This document shows positions 31,601 through 33,736 of a stretch of DNA of 33,736 nt, piece after piece. The DNA is taken from positions 1-33,736 of the forward strand of contig NZ_JAQOWX010000061.1 of the NCBI RefSeq assembly GCF_028462495.1. The letters run 5' to 3'. Below the pieces are notes generated by a model, which saw only the letters and a program-made list of their open reading frames with translations, was not told the origin of the DNA and made no database searches. This DNA is from Roseateles_E sp005503085 (GTDB lineage: Bacteria; Pseudomonadota; Gammaproteobacteria; Burkholderiales; Burkholderiaceae_C). The stretch's first letter is position 1; every line of letters starts with the position of its first letter. The translations under genes and the position numbers were made by a program.

Positions 31601-32563
31601 TCAGAGCGGCGTCAGCAGCGGCCGGCCCGCCTCCAGCGCCTCGACATTGGCGATGAACAACTCCACCGTCGCGCGGATCGCCTCGGGCGACCAGCCGGCG
31701 ATATGCGGCGTCAGAATCACGTTCGGGAAGCCCAGCAGCGGCGTCGGCGGCAGCGGTTCGCTCTCGTAGACATCGAGCGCCGCGCCGCCCAACTGGCCGG
31801 CGGCCAGCGCGGCGGCCAAGGCCACGGTGTCGACCAGGCTGCCGCGCGCGATATTGACCAGATGGCCTTGCGGGCCCAGCGCGGCCAGCACCTCGGCATT
31901 GACCGCATGCCGGGTCGCGGCGCCGCCGGGCGCGGCCACCACCAGGAAGTCGGCCCAGCCCGCCAAGGCCACCAGGCTGTCGAAATAGAGGGCCTCGCCG
32001 GCATCGGTGCGCGGGCTGCGGTTGTGATAGCCGATCTGCATCTCGAAGGCCTGGGCGCGGCGCGCGATCTTGCGGCCTATCGTGCCCATGCCGAAGATGC
32101 CCAGCCGGCGGCCATTGACGCTGGGCCGGATCGGCAGCGCGTCGCGCCACAGACCGGCGCGCAGGGCCTTCTCCTGCTGGGGCAGCGCGCGCACGCTGGC
32201 CAGCAGCAGGGCCAGCGTGTGGTCGGCCACGCAGCTGTCATTGGTGCCGGCGCCGTTGCACACCGCAATGCCGCGTGCCTTGGCGGCCGCCACATCAAGG
32301 TTCTCATAGCCGGCGCCCTGGGCGGCGGCCAGCCGCAGCCGGGGCATCGCGGCCATCTCCTCGGCGCGCAGGCCGGTCGCGCCATTGCTCAGCACCAGCT
32401 CGATCTCGGCGCCGCGCGCCGCAATCGCGGCGGCGCGTTCCGCCGCAGTCGGCGCATCGATCAGCTCGAAGCGCTCGCGCAGCAGATCCTTGTACTCATC
32501 GGCCAGGGCCACCAGCAAGAGGCAGGGGGTTTTCGCTATTTGCGTCATCATGCCCGCCATCAT
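31601..32563 (-). CDS. D-2-hydroxyacid dehydrogenase
   Basis: A 320-residue cytosolic NAD(P)-dependent dehydrogenase that interconverts 2-oxoacids and D-2-hydroxyacids. The nucleotide motif is GIFGMGTIGRKIA, and catalytic residues sit in NIARGSLVD (Arg), YESEPLPP (Glu) and TPHIAGWSPEA (His). The protein resembles glyoxylate/hydroxypyruvate reductases and related enzymes acting on bulky substrates; the substrate is not readable. The first ATG at 32563 and a later one at 32548 are both possible (MMAGMMTQIAK). Either makes it overlap the end of the AraC gene by 53-68 bases. The AraC tail AESGDDGGHDDANSENPLPLAG is therefore partly an overlap. The AraC product probably controls this gene. Confidence 0.88.
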   Translation of the reverse strand: MMAGMMTQIAKTPCLLLVALADEYKDLLRERFELIDAPTAAERAAAIAARGAEIELVLSNGATGLRAEEMAAMPRLRLAAAQGAGYENLDVAAAKARGIAVCNGAGTNDSCVADHTLALLLASVRALPQQEKALRAGLWRDALPIRPSVNGRRLGIFGMGTIGRKIARRAQAFEMQIGYHNRSPRTDAGEALYFDSLVALAGWADFLVVAAPGGAATRHAVNAEVLAALGPQGHLVNIARGSLVDTVALAAALAAGQLGGAALDVYESEPLPPTPLLGFPNVILTPHIAGWSPEAIRATVELFIANVEALEAGRPLLTPL

Positions 32564-33536
32564 CGCCGCTCTCGGCCTGCGCCGGTGCGCGCAGCGAACC
32601 GGGCGTCACCCCCATCACCCGTTTGAAGGCGCGGTGGAAAGCCGCCTCGGAGGCATAGCCCAGTTCGTCGGCCAGGCGCGCCAGCGGCACCGGCCGGCGC
32701 CGCAGCCGGGTGGCGGCCAGATGGATGCGCCAGCGGGTCAGATACTCCATCGCCGGCAGGTCCACCAGGCGGCTGAAACGCTCGGCAAAGGCCGAGCGCG
32801 ACAGCCCCGCCTCGGCGGCCAGGGTTTCCAGGCTCCAGGCCTGGCCGGGGCGGCGGTGTAGCGCGGCCAGCGCGCGGGCGATCTGGCGGTCCTGCAGGCC
32901 GCGCAGCCAGCCGCGCTGGGTCGCCGGCATCTGCTCCAGCCAGCCGCGCAGAGCCTGCACCACCAGGATATCGGCCAGCCGGGTCGTCACGGTCTCATGG
33001 CCGGGCCGGCGCGCGCGGGCCTCGGCCAGCAGCAGCTGCAGCGTGCTGTGGAACCAGCCCTGCTGCTGTTCCTGGGCGCCGACTGAGAGCAGCGGCGGCA
33101 GCAGGGCCAGCAGATGCAGGCTGGCCGGATCGTCGACCCGCAGCGCGCCGCACAGCAGCTCGCTGCGTGGCCCCGGACCGTCCCCCAGCACCAGCTCCTC
33201 GAACCATTCGGAGCGGACACGGCGCTGCAGCGAAAAGAGATCCGGGCATTCGACGCCGGCGGCGCTGAGCAGCCGGTGCTCGACGCTCTCGGTCAGCAGC
33301 GCGAAGTCGCCGGCCTGCAGCTGCAGCGCCGGCTCGCCGTCCAGCTCCAGCCGGGCCGAGCCCTGCAGGACGATATGGAACATCAGGCAGCCGGGCATCG
33401 CCGGCAGCTGGATCCCCCAGGGCGCGGCCGGCTCGGAGTGGCAATAGACCACCGCGCTCATGCGCAGGAACTGCAGCGCCTCGCCGACCGGGTCGTCGCG
33501 CTGCCAGCCGGCGGCGGGCGGGGTGTCGCTGTGCAT
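32496..33536 (-). CDS. AraC-family transcriptional regulator (cupin-sensor type)
   Basis: A 346-residue DNA-binding protein. Residues about 25-120 form a cupin-like sensor (GIQLPAMPGCLMFHIVLQGSARLELDG, QLQAGDFALLTESVEHRLL), followed by a helical linker. The AraC double helix-turn-helix lies near 245-325 with SLETLAAEAGLSRSAFAERFSRLV and PLARLADELGYASEAAFHRAFKRVMGVTPGSLR. Similar cupin-type AraC regulators often control the divergently encoded short-chain or NmrA-like oxidoreductase, as here with the gene starting at 33642. It overlaps the D-2-hydroxyacid dehydrogenase gene on the same strand. The effector cannot be read. The start has only a weak ribosome binding site. Confidence 0.9.
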   Translation of the reverse strand: MHSDTPPAAGWQRDDPVGEALQFLRMSAVVYCHSEPAAPWGIQLPAMPGCLMFHIVLQGSARLELDGEPALQLQAGDFALLTESVEHRLLSAAGVECPDLFSLQRRVRSEWFEELVLGDGPGPRSELLCGALRVDDPASLHLLALLPPLLSVGAQEQQQGWFHSTLQLLLAEARARRPGHETVTTRLADILVVQALRGWLEQMPATQRGWLRGLQDRQIARALAALHRRPGQAWSLETLAAEAGLSRSAFAERFSRLVDLPAMEYLTRWRIHLAATRLRRRPVPLARLADELGYASEAAFHRAFKRVMGVTPGSLRAPAQAESGDDGGHDDANSENPLPLAGGPGR

Positions 33537-33641
33537 GGGTCTGGATGCTCGATCAAGAAGGCCGGACGGGTGGTAATGGCGGCCGCAAGGCAGCGCCGCG
33601 AGACTGCGGGCATCGTAATCAATCTATCAGCGGGAGCCCCC

Positions 33642-33736
33642 ATGAGCCAGACCACCACCATCACCATCCTGGGCGCCAGCGGCCGCACCGGCGCGCGCGT
33701 CGCCGCCCGGCTGCTGGGCCGGCCCGGGCTGAAGCT
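33642..33736 (+). CDS. NAD(P)-binding (NmrA/SDR-like) protein, 5' end only
   Basis: The window cuts this gene after about 31 codons. The visible start MSQTTTITILGASGRTGARVAARLLG has the Rossmann-fold motif GASGRTG of NAD(P)H-binding atypical short-chain proteins (NmrA-like). GGGAG (33632-33636) is a good ribosome binding site 5 bases before the ATG. It is divergent from the AraC gene, 105 bases away, a common regulator/target layout. Nothing more can be said from so short a piece. Confidence 0.75.
   Translation, partial: MSQTTTITILGASGRTGARVAARLLGRPGLK

Noticed and set aside
33601..33641. Sigma-70 promoter before the NmrA-like gene
   Set aside because: A few A+T-rich bases (TAATCAATCTATCAG) resemble a -10 region, but no -35 box at suitable spacing could be found.

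Overview
The window is GC-rich (roughly two thirds G+C), densely coded DNA. Several features point to a betaproteobacterium of the order Burkholderiales, probably near Roseateles, Pelomonas or Rubrivivax: a short phasin, the yjcH-actP-acs block facing a DUF294/DnaQ pair, and GC-rich hairpins with a TCG loop in the gaps. The genus is inference. It is a draft assembly: there is a run of 132 N (20105-20236), a single N flanked by a perfect 82-nt duplication (29542-29706), and an apparent 1-nt frameshift near 587. I saw no rRNA, tRNA, CRISPR array or insertion sequence.

Layout. 1-662: 3' end of a PepSY membrane protein. 699-1802: persulfide dioxygenase-rhodanese fusion. 1892-3137: Xre-type regulator plus nucleotidyltransferase-fold protein, resembling a toxin-antitoxin pair. 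3144-7572 (minus): acetate operon yjcH-actP-acs and a phasin, with a divergent cNMP/CBS/DUF294 sensor and a DnaQ-like exonuclease (7700-10158). 10224-13947 (minus): UvrA2-like ABC ATPase and an MFS transporter. 14146-21677 (minus): a tightly coupled five-gene cassette, SWIM zinc finger, DUF5691, MoxR AAA+ ATPase, DUF5682 and VWA. 21862-26646 (plus): GltD-like FAD/ferredoxin protein with 2-oxoacid:ferredoxin oxidoreductase KorA/KorB. 26677-31446: VOC protein, TAXI-type TRAP lipoprotein, GltS glutamate symporter and an ABC-type binding protein. 31446-31588: a 143-bp imperfect palindrome. 31601-33736: D-2-hydroxyacid dehydrogenase, AraC regulator and the start of an NAD(P)-binding protein.

How the parts work together. 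The acetate block imports acetate, activates it to acetyl-CoA and probably links this to polyhydroxyalkanoate storage through the phasin. The FAD/ferredoxin protein probably couples NAD(P)H to the KorAB enzyme through Fe-S clusters.

The least understood part is the five-gene cassette. A MoxR ATPase and a VWA protein form a classic chaperone-like pair. Here they are locked by overlapping stop/start codons to a SWIM protein, a helical DUF5691 protein and a DUF5682 protein. The N-terminal third of the DUF5682 protein carries motifs (GxxHH, VEGP, GAWH) that I read as the TraB/TIKI/EreA-like hydrolase superfamily. It is my main candidate for an undescribed or poorly described system; the Xre-nucleotidyltransferase pair is second.
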